From: an uncultured Pelagibacteraceae bacterium
Lineage (GTDB): Bacteria; Pseudomonadota; Alphaproteobacteria; Pelagibacterales; Pelagibacteraceae
Reading direction: 5' to 3'
Length of the DNA: 60,118 nt
Assembly: GCA_902619835.1 (NCBI GenBank)
Contig: CACNFS010000007.1
Span: 1-60,118, forward strand
Part shown: piece by piece, positions 24,639-33,649 of the stretch
Layout of the letters: every line of letters begins with the position of its first letter
How positions within the stretch are numbered: the first letter of the stretch is position 1
The notes under the pieces: generated by a model
What the model was told of the DNA's origin: nothing
Database searches by the model: none
The model's input: the letters and a program-made list of their open reading frames with translations, nothing else
Made by a program: the position numbers and the translations under genes

Positions 24639-25814
24639 ATGATAAACAAAAGAAAAATTTCTATTATTGGAGGAGCTGGCCACGTGGGCTATCCATTAGG
24701 ACTTATTTTTAGTTCAAAAGGGTTTGAGGTAAACTTAATTGATAAAAATCTTAAAAATTCAAATAAAATTAATTTAGGCAAAAGTCCTTTTTTAGAAGAG
24801 GGGAGCGAAGCATTATTAAAGAAAATGCTAAAAAAAAAAAGAATTAAAGCCTCACAGGAATTGAAAAGTGTTTTAGAGAGCAAGTATATAATTATTTGTA
24901 TAGGCACACCTATTGATAATAATCTTAGTCCTGAAATAAAGAGATTTTTGAATTTTTTTAAAGAATTGAGGAAATATTTAAAAAAAAATCATCATATAAT
25001 AATCAGAAGCTCTGTTTATCCTGGAATATGTGAAAAAGTTTATAATATTATTAAAGATAAAAATAAAAATTTAAGTTATTGTCCAGAGCGTATTGTTCAA
25101 GGAAAATCAATTAAAGAACTTCCAAATATTTCACAACTTGTTTCGGGAAAAAATATTACAAGCATAAGAGAGTCCGCTAATTTATTTAAAAAAATTTGTA
25201 AAAAGATTATTACTGTAGAAATTATAGAAGCTGAGCTAATTAAACTTTTTTCAAATGCATATAGATATGTTCATTTTGCAATATCTAATCAATTCTATAT
25301 GATTTGTAGAGATCAAGGTTTAAATTTCTTTAAAATAAGAGAAATTATGAAAGATGGGTATAAAAGAAATGCACATATCCCAATGTCTGGTTTCACAGCA
25401 GGTCCATGTCTTCTTAAAGACACGATGCAATTATCCTCTTTTTATAACAAGAAATTCTCATTAGGTCATGCTGCAATGAATGTAAATGAGGATATGCCTA
25501 AATTTATTTATAATGATTTGAAAAAGAATATTGATTTAAAGCATAAAACTATCGGACTTTTAGGTCTTACTTTTAAAGCTGATTGTGATGATATAAGAGA
25601 CTCATTAGCAATTAAGTTATTAAAATTTTTAAAAAATAAAAAAATAAAAATATTATATTCCGATGAATATTATTTTATGAAAGGCTCTATTACAAAAAAA
25701 AAACTTATCGAAAAATCTGATATTATTATAATTTCTACACCGCATTCTTCGTATAAAAAAATAAAAATTCCAAAAAAGAAATTATTGATTGATATCTGGG
25801 GACATATTAATTAG
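24639..25814 (+). CDS. UDP-glucose/GDP-mannose dehydrogenase family nucleotide-sugar dehydrogenase
   Basis: A 391-residue NAD-dependent four-electron dehydrogenase that oxidises a nucleotide sugar C6 alcohol to a uronic acid. The N-terminal NAD fold has IIGGAGHVGYPLGLIF. The middle shows IRSSVYPG and YCPERIVQGKSIKELPNISQLVSG. The hinge reads EAELIKLFSNAYRYVHFAISN, and the catalytic Cys is in AGPCLLKDTMQL. The C-terminal domain begins LGLTFKADCDDIRDSLA. The PERIVQGK pattern is closer to the WecC (UDP-ManNAc dehydrogenase) branch than to Ugd. The 3' end overlaps the convergent acyltransferase gene by 8 bp. Confidence 0.85.
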   Translation: MINKRKISIIGGAGHVGYPLGLIFSSKGFEVNLIDKNLKNSNKINLGKSPFLEEGSEALLKKMLKKKRIKASQELKSVLESKYIIICIGTPIDNNLSPEIKRFLNFFKELRKYLKKNHHIIIRSSVYPGICEKVYNIIKDKNKNLSYCPERIVQGKSIKELPNISQLVSGKNITSIRESANLFKKICKKIITVEIIEAELIKLFSNAYRYVHFAISNQFYMICRDQGLNFFKIREIMKDGYKRNAHIPMSGFTAGPCLLKDTMQLSSFYNKKFSLGHAAMNVNEDMPKFIYNDLKKNIDLKHKTIGLLGLTFKADCDDIRDSLAIKLLKFLKNKKIKILYSDEYYFMKGSITKKKLIEKSDIIIISTPHSSYKKIKIPKKKLLIDIWGHIN

Positions 25815-26445
25815 TTTTAATAGATTTTGCTGGTATACCAGCTACCATATCGAAGTCTTTTACATCCCTTATAACGACTGAACCGGCACCTATAATAGCA
25901 CCTTTACCAATTTTAACTTTTTGCTTAATTGTTGAATTAGCTCCAATATAAACATTCTTTCCTACCTCTACGTTTCCAAGCAATAAAGCTTTCGGAGCTA
26001 TTGTTGAAAATTCACCTATTATGCAGTCGTGATGAATTTGAGCTCCTATATGAATTTTGACACCATTATTAATTTCTACGTTCGGCATTATTTTTGAATA
26101 ATTTTGAATTATTATGCAGTTTTTTTTTGATAATTTTAGTTTGGATGATTTTGCAAGATAAGATTTTTTAAAAATAAAATTTTTACAATTTTTTTTATAG
26201 ATTGTTTTATATAGCTCTTCCCTTTTAGTATTATCGTCAACAGCTATTAGAACATTTGGGTTATATTTCTTTTTGATTATATTCCAATTTTCTAATGTAT
26301 GATCTCCAAGCCATTTTTTTTTATTTATAGATTTATAAAATCTTTTATTTTCAGAGAAATAGCCAATGAAGGATCTTCTATTTTCTTGGATCAAATCAAT
26401 AAAATCATTATCTACTCCAACTAAACAAAATTTTTTACCAGGCAT
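25807..26445 (-). CDS. NeuD/PglD-like sugar acyltransferase (second copy)
   Basis: 212 residues with the same plan as the gene at 10699: an N-terminal Rossmann-like domain (FCLVGVDNDFIDLI, ...VLIAVDDNTKRE) and a C-terminal hexapeptide helix (NVEINNGVKIHIGAQIHHDCIIGEFSTIAPKALLLGNVEVG, IGKGAIIGAGSVV). The likely catalytic His is in IHHDCIIG. The substrate sugar is unknown. It is convergent with the dehydrogenase (8-bp overlap) and divergent from the DegT aminotransferase gene at 26527. Aminotransferase-acyltransferase pairs of this kind (as PglE/PglD) make N-acylated amino sugars, which I consider the likely role. Confidence 0.82.
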   Translation of the reverse strand: MPGKKFCLVGVDNDFIDLIQENRRSFIGYFSENKRFYKSINKKKWLGDHTLENWNIIKKKYNPNVLIAVDDNTKREELYKTIYKKNCKNFIFKKSYLAKSSKLKLSKKNCIIIQNYSKIMPNVEINNGVKIHIGAQIHHDCIIGEFSTIAPKALLLGNVEVGKNVYIGANSTIKQKVKIGKGAIIGAGSVVIRDVKDFDMVAGIPAKSIKTN

Positions 26446-26481
26446 ATTTAAACTATAATCTAATGCTTTGTACTTTCAAGA

Positions 26482-26513
26482 AGAGTTAAATTTATATATA
26501 CAGTATTTACTCT
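26482..26513. repeat. Imperfect inverted repeat in the divergent promoter region
   Basis: AGAGTTAAAT at 26482-26491 and ATTTACTCT at 26505-26513 form an imperfect dyad (one extra T in the left arm) around an AT-rich TATATATACAGT centre, 13 bp upstream of the aminotransferase start. It may be an operator or the promoter core for the divergent acyltransferase and aminotransferase genes. It does not match the GTTCA-N5-TGAAC motif of module 1. Confidence 0.25.
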
Positions 26514-26526
26514 AATTTAATAATTT

Positions 26527-27645
26527 ATGCTCGAAAAAAAGAAAAAAAAAATCAACTTTTGGGAACCTATAATTGGAACTCAAGAAATAAAAAATATAAA
26601 AAAAGTTTTAAACATGAACTGGCCTAATGAAGGTCTTTTTACGAAATTACTTGAGGAAAAAATAAAGAAAATTTTAGGAGTAAAGTATGCAGTTTGCACT
26701 ACAAGCGGGACAGCAAGCATTTTTTTATCTTTAAAAGCTGTCGGAGTGAGCAGAAAACACGAAGTTATTATTCCAGATATTACTTTTGGCGCAACAGCAA
26801 TGGCAGCTTCCTTAACAGGTGCAAAAATTGTTTTAGTAGATGTAAATAAAGAAAACCTTAGCTTTAACTTAAAAGAGTTAAAAAAAAAAATTAACAATAA
26901 AACAAAAGCGATATTACCTGTCCACATCTCTGGAAGAGGAGCAAATCTCAAAGATATAAAAAAAATAATTAACAGAAAAAAAATTTTTATAATTGAAGAT
27001 GCTGCTGAAGCACTATATTCAAAAAGCAATAATCAATTTCTAGGAACAATTGGAGACCTTGGATGTTTCTCATTAACAGCTAGCAAGACTATTACCACTG
27101 GTCAAGGCGGGGTAATAGTGACTAACAATAATAATTTTTTTAAAAAAGTTAAACTTTTAAAAAATCAGGGTATAGTTGGAAAGTCAGATGGAGGGAATGT
27201 AAAACATACAATAATTGGATATAACTTTAAATTTACAAATTTACAGGCAGCTATGGGTTTAGCTCAAATCACAAGTTTAAAAAAACGGGCAGCTAAATTA
27301 ATTAAAAACAATAAAATGTATAGAGATAAGTTAAAATCAGTAAGTGAAATTAAAGTTTTGAATTTTAACTTTTCAAAAGGTGAAGTTCCACTTTGGACTG
27401 ACGTGATTGCTTACAAAAAAAGAGATAAGTTAATTGATTATTTAAGATTAAATAACGTAGAGTGTAGAAAGTTTTGGTTTCCCCTTCATCTCCAAAAGCC
27501 ATTTAAACAATCAAGTAAAAAGTTTAAGGTCTCGTCTTTAATTTATAAAAAATTATTTTGGCTTCCATCGTCATTGAATCTTAATGAAAAAAAAATATCA
27601 TTCATCTGTAATTTAATAAAGAAGTTTTATAAAAAAAATAAATGA
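26527..27645 (+). CDS. DegT/DnrJ/EryC1/StrS family PLP-dependent sugar aminotransferase (second copy)
   Basis: 372 residues. K187 in SLTASKTITTGQGGVIVTN is the PLP lysine and D158 in IIEDAAEAL the pyridine-ring Asp; TTSGTASIFLSLKA binds the phosphate. All canonical motifs are intact, unlike the divergent copy at 1682. It aminates a nucleotide-linked keto-sugar, and with the divergent NeuD-like acyltransferase would give an N-acyl amino sugar. It begins a plus-strand run of five genes linked by 4-8 bp overlaps or 2-bp gaps up to 31502. The keto substrate could come from rfbG or from an SDR of this run. Confidence 0.88.
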   Translation: MLEKKKKKINFWEPIIGTQEIKNIKKVLNMNWPNEGLFTKLLEEKIKKILGVKYAVCTTSGTASIFLSLKAVGVSRKHEVIIPDITFGATAMAASLTGAKIVLVDVNKENLSFNLKELKKKINNKTKAILPVHISGRGANLKDIKKIINRKKIFIIEDAAEALYSKSNNQFLGTIGDLGCFSLTASKTITTGQGGVIVTNNNNFFKKVKLLKNQGIVGKSDGGNVKHTIIGYNFKFTNLQAAMGLAQITSLKKRAAKLIKNNKMYRDKLKSVSEIKVLNFNFSKGEVPLWTDVIAYKKRDKLIDYLRLNNVECRKFWFPLHLQKPFKQSSKKFKVSSLIYKKLFWLPSSLNLNEKKISFICNLIKKFYKKNK

Positions 27646-28361
27646 ATAAAAAACTTTCCATTGTAATTCCAGTTTTTAACGAGAAAGATAGTCTTTCTTT
27701 AATGATAAAAATTTTAAACTCTACGTTAGAATTTGAAAATGAAATAATTATTGTTTATGACGATGAAAATGACAACTCAATTACAATAGCAAAAAAGCTA
27801 CAAGAGGATTTTAAAAATATTATTTTAGTACACAATAAACTTGGAAAAGGAGTAAAATATGCACTCAAGGCAGGCGTGATCAAGTCAAAATATGATATAA
27901 TTCTTATCACAGCGGTTGACGAAATATTTCCCATATTATCAATTGAAAAAATGATAAAAATGATAGTAGACGAAAATTATGATTTCGTAAGTGGAACAAG
28001 ATATAAGAATGGCGGCAAAAGATTAGGAGGTTCTTTAATTGGTCATTTGTTATCTTTTATAGCAAACAAATCTTTTAGTTTTATTACTAAATTTCCATTA
28101 TCTGATTTAACCACAGGTATAAAAATGTTTAAGAAAAACTTTTACGATAAAATTGAAATTTCCTCGAACCCAGTCGGATGGGTATTTGCATTTGAAATGT
28201 CAATAAAAGCTTATACCATGAATTTAAAAATAGGTGAGGTCCCATTAATATCTGTTGATAGACTTTTTGGGGGCACCTCTACCTTCAAGTTAGGCGCATG
28301 GATAAAGGAGTATCTAAAATGCTATTTTTGGGGAATAAAAACTATTTTAAAAAATAAATGA
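27642..28361 (+). CDS. GT2 glycosyltransferase, DPM1-like polyprenyl-phosphate sugar transferase
   Basis: 239 residues with LSIVIPVFNEKDSLSLMI, IIIVYDDENDNS, GKGVKYALKAGV and GTRYKNGGKRLGGSLI, then DLTTGIKMFKK. This follows the dolichol-phosphate mannose synthase pattern rather than that of a processive or O-antigen GT2. Such enzymes load a sugar on undecaprenyl phosphate for use by periplasmic GT-C transferases. There is no clear C-terminal membrane anchor. It overlaps the aminotransferase and the RmlD-like gene by 4 bp each. Confidence 0.8.
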   Translation: MNKKLSIVIPVFNEKDSLSLMIKILNSTLEFENEIIIVYDDENDNSITIAKKLQEDFKNIILVHNKLGKGVKYALKAGVIKSKYDIILITAVDEIFPILSIEKMIKMIVDENYDFVSGTRYKNGGKRLGGSLIGHLLSFIANKSFSFITKFPLSDLTTGIKMFKKNFYDKIEISSNPVGWVFAFEMSIKAYTMNLKIGEVPLISVDRLFGGTSTFKLGAWIKEYLKCYFWGIKTILKNK

Positions 28362-29113
28362 TAAAAGGTAATATTTTATTGATCGGCGGATCTGGGAATC
28401 TTGGTCAGAAAATAATAAATTCCAAATTATTTAATAAAATCTTTCATCCAAAAAAAAAATCTTTAGATTTACTTAAATCACATCAAATTTATAAATTTAT
28501 AAAACAAAAAAAAATTGATATAATCATTAATTGTGCATCAATCGCTCGAATGAAAGAGTGCGAAAAGAATAAAAGTAAAGCAATAAATAATAATATTTTA
28601 GGAACTTTCAATCTAGTAAATTCAATCTTAAAATATAAAAGAAATAAAAGAAAAAATGTATTATTAATTCATATTTCTACAGATGCTGTTTATCCCTCAA
28701 TTAAAGGAAATTATTCAGAGGATTCTGGTTTAGGACCTTATAACGTTTATGGTTGGACAAAACTTTCAGCGGAATACCTAGTTAAAATTTTAAAAGACCA
28801 CATAATAATAAGAACAAGATTTTACGATAAAAAAAAAATCAAATATAAGTTTTCTGCTTCGGATATTTTTACTTCCCAGGTCGATATAGGTCTCATCCCT
28901 AAATATATCAAATATCTAATTTTAGAGAAATATAGGGGGGTAATAAATGTTGGGGGAAAAAGAATTTCAGATTATAATTTATATAAAAAAGAAAATAAAA
29001 AACTTAAGCCTTTTAAAAGAAAAAATTTAATTAAAAAACTTAATTTTATTATTGCCAAAGACTCGTCACTTATTATCAAAAAATTTCAAAAGATAAAAAG
29101 CAAATATGAATAA
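28358..29113 (+). CDS. RmlD-like sugar-nucleotide reductase (SDR)
   Basis: 251 residues. NILLIGGSGNLGQKI, INCASIARMKECEKNKSKAINNN, LIHISTDAVYPSIKG and the catalytic YNVYGWTKLSAEYL are the ordered motifs of dTDP-4-dehydrorhamnose reductase. It reduces a 4-keto-6-deoxy nucleotide sugar. It is shorter than RmlD (about 290) and no rmlABC is in the window, so the substrate may be another keto sugar. It overlaps its neighbours by 4 and 8 bp inside a run with three GT2 genes. Confidence 0.75.
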   Translation: MIKGNILLIGGSGNLGQKIINSKLFNKIFHPKKKSLDLLKSHQIYKFIKQKKIDIIINCASIARMKECEKNKSKAINNNILGTFNLVNSILKYKRNKRKNVLLIHISTDAVYPSIKGNYSEDSGLGPYNVYGWTKLSAEYLVKILKDHIIIRTRFYDKKKIKYKFSASDIFTSQVDIGLIPKYIKYLILEKYRGVINVGGKRISDYNLYKKENKKLKPFKRKNLIKKLNFIIAKDSSLIIKKFQKIKSKYE

Positions 29114-29834
29114 TTTTCCTTTAGATATAGTCATACCTATATACAATGAGGGTGAAAAAATAATTAAATTAATAAACTTGATCGAAAAAAACGTAAGAAC
29201 CAATCACAGAATTCTCCTATGTTACGATAATAAAACAGACGATATTTTTAAATTTGAGAGTAAACTATCTAAATTTGACTCAGAAATTAAATTGGTTCAA
29301 AATCCAGAACAAGGTCCCTGCTCGGCGATAAAAGCTGGTTTAAATTACGGTGAGTCCGAGTCAGTAATAGTTTATCCTGCTGATGATTTTATAAATTTTA
29401 ATATTATCGATAAAATGTATGAAGCCTTTAAATCAGGAAATGATGTAGTTGTTGCGAGCAGATTTATGAAAGGAGGATCAATGGTTGGTTGTCCGGTTGT
29501 AAAATCAATTTTAGTAAGATTTGCATCAACTACTTTATATTTTTTTTCAAGTATTCCAGTTAAAGACGCGAGCAATGGATTTAGATTATTTTCTAGAAAA
29601 TTAATAAATACTGTCGAAATTGAGTCTAGATTAGGTTTTGCATACTCATTAGAACTTTTAGCTAAGTGTAATAGGCTGCGTTTCGGAATTAAAGAAATCC
29701 CAGCTCAATGGGAAGAAAGAAGTGAAGGATCTAGTAGATTTAAAATATTGAAATGGTTGCCGGACTATTTAAGGTGGTATTTTTACGGACTCGAAACAAC
29801 CTGGTTTAGAAAAAAATATGTTAGAAAGAAGTAA
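29106..29834 (+). CDS. GT2 glycosyltransferase, DPM1-like
   Basis: 242 residues: LDIVIPIYNEGEKIIKLI, LCYDNKTDD, VYPADDFINFN, ASRFMKGGSMVG and DASNGFRLFSRKL. It is about the same size and layout as the gene at 27642 and most likely a paralogue. It has the polyprenol-phosphate transferase pattern with an ADDF in place of the usual DADL. The pair flanks an SDR, suggesting that each loads a different sugar variant. It lies 2 bp from the epimerase gene that follows. Confidence 0.8.
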   Translation: MNNFPLDIVIPIYNEGEKIIKLINLIEKNVRTNHRILLCYDNKTDDIFKFESKLSKFDSEIKLVQNPEQGPCSAIKAGLNYGESESVIVYPADDFINFNIIDKMYEAFKSGNDVVVASRFMKGGSMVGCPVVKSILVRFASTTLYFFSSIPVKDASNGFRLFSRKLINTVEIESRLGFAYSLELLAKCNRLRFGIKEIPAQWEERSEGSSRFKILKWLPDYLRWYFYGLETTWFRKKYVRKK

Positions 29835-29836
29835 TT

Positions 29837-30787
29837 ATGAAAAAATATAATAAAAGTTTTCTAGTCACAGGTGGCACTGGATTTATTGGGGCCGGTATCA
29901 CAAAACTATTAATAAAAAAAAATTTTAAAGTTAAGATATTCGATAATAATTCAAGAGGGCATTTAAATAAATTCAAACTTGAGAGAAAAAGATTTAAATT
30001 TATAAAAGGAGATATTAGAAACAGAAAACAAGTTTTAAGAGCATGTAAAAATGTAGATGCAGTAGTTCATTTAGCATATGTGAATGGCACAAAATATTTT
30101 TATAAGGAGCCAGTAAAAATTCTTGAAATAGCTGTAAAAGGTATTTTGAATGTTATCGAAAGTTGTATCGAAAATAATATTAAGGAACTTTATCTAGCAT
30201 CAAGTTCTGAGGTCTATCAGACACCTGATAAAATTCCAACTGATGAATATGAGATGCTCAAAATTCCAGATATCCACAATCCAAGATATTCGTACGGAGG
30301 TGGAAAAATTTTAACTGAACTAATGGGTATTAATTATGGAAAAAAATATTTCAAAAAACTTATTATTTTCAGACCACACAATGTTTATGGTTCTGACATG
30401 GGTAATGAGCACGTAATACCTGAGTTTATTAATCGTTTTAGAAATCTTAAAGGAAAAAAATTTAAGATACAAGGAAATGGTGATGAAACAAGGTCATTTA
30501 TTTTCATTGATGATTTTGTAAAAGGATTTGAGTGTATATTAAAAAAAGGAAAACACTTAGAAATTTATAATATCGGCACTGATGAGTTAGTCTCGATCAA
30601 GCAATTAGCTTTTAAATTGGCAAAAATTTTTAAAAAAAAAATAGTATTAAAAAAAACAAAATTAGCAAGAGGCGGAACTAAAAAAAGATTACCTAGTATT
30701 AGAAAAATCAAAAAAATTGGATTTAAACAAAATGTTAAGCTTGAGGAAGGATTAAAATCTTTAGTTCAACAGAAACTTTATGATTAA
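29837..30787 (+). CDS. NAD-dependent nucleotide-sugar epimerase/dehydratase (extended SDR)
   Basis: 316 residues with FLVTGGTGFIGAGITKLLIKK, a VVHLAYVNG strand, LASSSEVYQTP, a catalytic YSYGGGKIL (Tyr/Lys with an unusual GGGK), IFRPHNVYGSDMG and RSFIFIDDFV. This is the UDP-glucose 4-epimerase-like group. It overlaps the next GT2 gene by 8 bp. The sugar is not identifiable from sequence. Confidence 0.82.
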   Translation: MKKYNKSFLVTGGTGFIGAGITKLLIKKNFKVKIFDNNSRGHLNKFKLERKRFKFIKGDIRNRKQVLRACKNVDAVVHLAYVNGTKYFYKEPVKILEIAVKGILNVIESCIENNIKELYLASSSEVYQTPDKIPTDEYEMLKIPDIHNPRYSYGGGKILTELMGINYGKKYFKKLIIFRPHNVYGSDMGNEHVIPEFINRFRNLKGKKFKIQGNGDETRSFIFIDDFVKGFECILKKGKHLEIYNIGTDELVSIKQLAFKLAKIFKKKIVLKKTKLARGGTKKRLPSIRKIKKIGFKQNVKLEEGLKSLVQQKLYD

Positions 30788-31502
30788 AGATTTAAGTATT
30801 ATTTTTCCAAGCTATAATGAGGAAAAAAGACTAAAAAATACTTTTAAACAAATTTTAAAGTTTAAGAAAAAGCTGAAGAAAAGACGGTTAGAGGTCATTT
30901 TTGTTGATGATGGAAGCTGCGATAATTCTCAAAATTTGATTAATAACTTTAGAGAAAATCAAAAAAAAAAAGGATTGAAGGTACAAAGTATTTTATTTGA
31001 AAAAAATATAGGCAAAGGCTTTGCTTTAAAAAAAGGTATTCAGAAATGCACTATGAAATGGGTACTAACATCAGACGTTGATTTATCAGTGCCCTTAGAT
31101 CAAGTTCTTAAATGGGAAGATTCAATGTTAATTAAAAAAAACAAAATATATTTTGGTTCTAGAAACCTGAGCGACTCAAAAGTTATCAAGAAAAAATATC
31201 GTTATGTTTTAGGAGCAATTTTAAATTTTCTAACAAAAAAAATTCTAAATACAAATATCAAAGATACTCAGTGTGGATTTAAATTATATGAAAAATCAAA
31301 AGCAAAAAAGCTTTTTTCAAATATGATGGTAAAAGGTTTTGCACATGACTTAGAATTAGTTTTGATTGCAAGAAAATTGAGATTTTCAATTAAAGAGCTT
31401 CCCATTAAATGGACTCATAAAGATGGCAGCAAGGTAAATATTTTCTTTGAACCTATAAAAATGTTTTTAATTCTCCTGTTTCTGAAAGTTAAATATTTTT
31501 AA
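30780..31502 (+). CDS. GT2 glycosyltransferase, dolichyl-phosphate-glucose-synthase-like
   Basis: 240 residues: LSIIFPSYNEEKRLKNTFKQIL, VIFVDDGSCDNSQ, GKGFALKKGIQKC, SDVDLSVPL (DxD), FGSRNLSDSK and DTQCGFKLYEK. The motif set is that of the DPG synthase group, another undecaprenyl-phosphate sugar loader. It is the last gene of the run starting at 26527 and ends in a 4-bp overlap with the convergent large membrane protein, a likely periplasmic partner. Confidence 0.82.
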   Translation: MIKDLSIIFPSYNEEKRLKNTFKQILKFKKKLKKRRLEVIFVDDGSCDNSQNLINNFRENQKKKGLKVQSILFEKNIGKGFALKKGIQKCTMKWVLTSDVDLSVPLDQVLKWEDSMLIKKNKIYFGSRNLSDSKVIKKKYRYVLGAILNFLTKKILNTNIKDTQCGFKLYEKSKAKKLFSNMMVKGFAHDLELVLIARKLRFSIKELPIKWTHKDGSKVNIFFEPIKMFLILLFLKVKYF

Positions 31503-33649
31503 TTCGAAAGTCTAATTTTTTTAATATTAAAACCTAGTTTTCTAGAATCAGGGTTAATCAAAAGATCTAGTGGTGAAATTGGGTTATTATTTTGAAATCT
31601 AAGTTCAATATTTTTAGTATTTAATTTTTCTTTACTTATTTTAATCTTAATAATTCTATTTTTATTAGTTAAATCACTATCATAATCAAATTTAATTTTG
31701 TTATTGAATTTATTGTTCACGAAAATACCTAAATTTAAATTTTTAAGCTTTTCATTTATGAATGGAGCACACTCAATTTCTAAAACTAAATCTTTTGAAA
31801 TATCCTCAATTGTAAACAATAAATTTGAAAATTTTCCTTCACTCCATGCTCCATTTTTATCAAAATTGTGAGTCCAACCAAAACCTAAAATACCAAAATT
31901 ATCTCTTATTCCTATTTCATAATCTCGATTAAATTTTATTTTTTTAGGCTCAATCTTTTTTAGATTCATTTTATCAGAATTTGACATTACATTTCTGTGT
32001 TTGGCTATCATTACCCAAACTTTATCTCTATAAAAAAAGCCTACGTTTTCATTTTTAAATATTTCTTTTAAAGTAAGTAAATGTCCAATATTATCTATGA
32101 CATAAATTGTATCTTCTTTAATCTTCTTATTTCTTAAATCGTCGTATAAATTATATCTATTCTCCGCAATTTTTTTTCTGTCAATTCTTGCCGACTTAAT
32201 TAGATTAGTTTTTATTATCTTATTTTCCTCTAAAAAAGGAGCGAACGTATCAAAATATTTATTATAATTTGATGCGTGTGTAGTAAAAACTTTTTTTATT
32301 TCTTTATTTTCATTCCAAAATTTATCTTTTAAAAAGTTTTCAGACGTTATAATTTTATTAAGACCAATATAATCTTTTAAACCATTTAAAGTATCAAAAA
32401 GTTGGATAAAAAGCATTAAAGATAAAATCGCAATAGATTTTTGTTTGTCGAAGCATTTGAATATAATTATAATTGATATTAAGATTATTAAATAATTTAC
32501 AAACCAAAACAACCTACCAGACGATCTTATAATACTAAAAAATCCATAAAGTAATTTATTAAATGGAATTTGAATAATATCGTAGGAACCAAAAGAAATA
32601 TTATTTGAAAGAGAAAGAGCCGTAATTAGAGTCATTATTAAAATTATTTTTAAATCAAAATTATTTTTTAAAAATATTCTTGCTTTATTATTTACAAAAA
32701 ATAAAAATGATGATAAAAAAATTAATAATAAACCTCCAAAACCTAAATAATTAAATCCTTCAAGTTCCTCACCTTTAGCTAATTTTATATCTGGCATAAA
32801 CCACGACCAAGAGATTTCTCTTATATTGTTTGTAGAGTCTAAAATGCTAAGTAGGTTTAATTTATAAACACCAAATCCTAGAGCAATTGTATCATAAATT
32901 CTTACCTCGAAATAACCAACAATTAACATTAAAGCTAGCAATAATGAGTGTAATAAAACAAAATCTACAAAATATTTTTTTAAACTTATTTGCTTTTTTA
33001 TAAAGGAGTAGAACTTAAAAAAATTATAAATAATTAAATTTATAAATGTAAAATAAAAATGAATTAAAGATGTTAATAATATTAAAAAAACCCAAAATTT
33101 TTCAGTTTTTCTTTGATCTTTTTCTAATACTAAGAAAGCGCTGAGTAATAAAGTCCACTGTCCGAATAAAGCAGGATGCCATCCAAACCTATAAATTAAA
33201 ATAGGATAAAAAATAAAGAAAATTGAACCAATAATTGAATATGATTTATTGCTAGTATACTTAAATATTAATAAAAAACTTAAAAAACCTTGCAAAAAGA
33301 AACATACCATGAACCATAAACTAAAATATTGAAATTTTTCTGGCAGAATAAAATTAATTAGCTTAAACATTAAAGCGAATAGAGGGATAGAGTCAGAATA
33401 TACTATTGAATTTCCTATACCATCGCCATAGTTTGGGTTGCTTCCTAGAGGGAATCTCCAAATATCATCTTTAAAAAAATACCATCCTATATGATGACCT
33501 GACATATCATTTTTGGAAAACAGCCATTTTGTGTTTTCAAAACTAATATTTTCAAAACCATTGAATAAAATTGTTAAATTAATTCCAATTAAGATATAAA
33601 AAAATATAATATAAAGATTATTTTTTTGAATATTGAATATCATTTTCAT
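31499..33649 (-). CDS. Large DUF6311-like membrane protein, GT-C-type transferase candidate
   Basis: 716 residues. The N-terminal 400 or so are a many-helix membrane domain, starting with a first periplasmic loop that includes DDIWRFPLGSNPNYGDGIGN and YSDSIPLFALMFK, a pattern I associate with DUF6311 proteins. The C-terminal 250 residues are a soluble, probably periplasmic domain with beta character. Such proteins are thought to be GT-C transferases of surface glycans. Three GT2 genes next door would supply lipid-linked donors. It overlaps the O-antigen ligase-like gene by 32 bp, so the two are translationally coupled. Confidence 0.65.
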   Translation of the reverse strand: MKMIFNIQKNNLYIIFFYILIGINLTILFNGFENISFENTKWLFSKNDMSGHHIGWYFFKDDIWRFPLGSNPNYGDGIGNSIVYSDSIPLFALMFKLINFILPEKFQYFSLWFMVCFFLQGFLSFLLIFKYTSNKSYSIIGSIFFIFYPILIYRFGWHPALFGQWTLLLSAFLVLEKDQRKTEKFWVFLILLTSLIHFYFTFINLIIYNFFKFYSFIKKQISLKKYFVDFVLLHSLLLALMLIVGYFEVRIYDTIALGFGVYKLNLLSILDSTNNIREISWSWFMPDIKLAKGEELEGFNYLGFGGLLLIFLSSFLFFVNNKARIFLKNNFDLKIILIMTLITALSLSNNISFGSYDIIQIPFNKLLYGFFSIIRSSGRLFWFVNYLIILISIIIIFKCFDKQKSIAILSLMLFIQLFDTLNGLKDYIGLNKIITSENFLKDKFWNENKEIKKVFTTHASNYNKYFDTFAPFLEENKIIKTNLIKSARIDRKKIAENRYNLYDDLRNKKIKEDTIYVIDNIGHLLTLKEIFKNENVGFFYRDKVWVMIAKHRNVMSNSDKMNLKKIEPKKIKFNRDYEIGIRDNFGILGFGWTHNFDKNGAWSEGKFSNLLFTIEDISKDLVLEIECAPFINEKLKNLNLGIFVNNKFNNKIKFDYDSDLTNKNRIIKIKISKEKLNTKNIELRFQNNNPISPLDLLINPDSRKLGFNIKKIRLSN

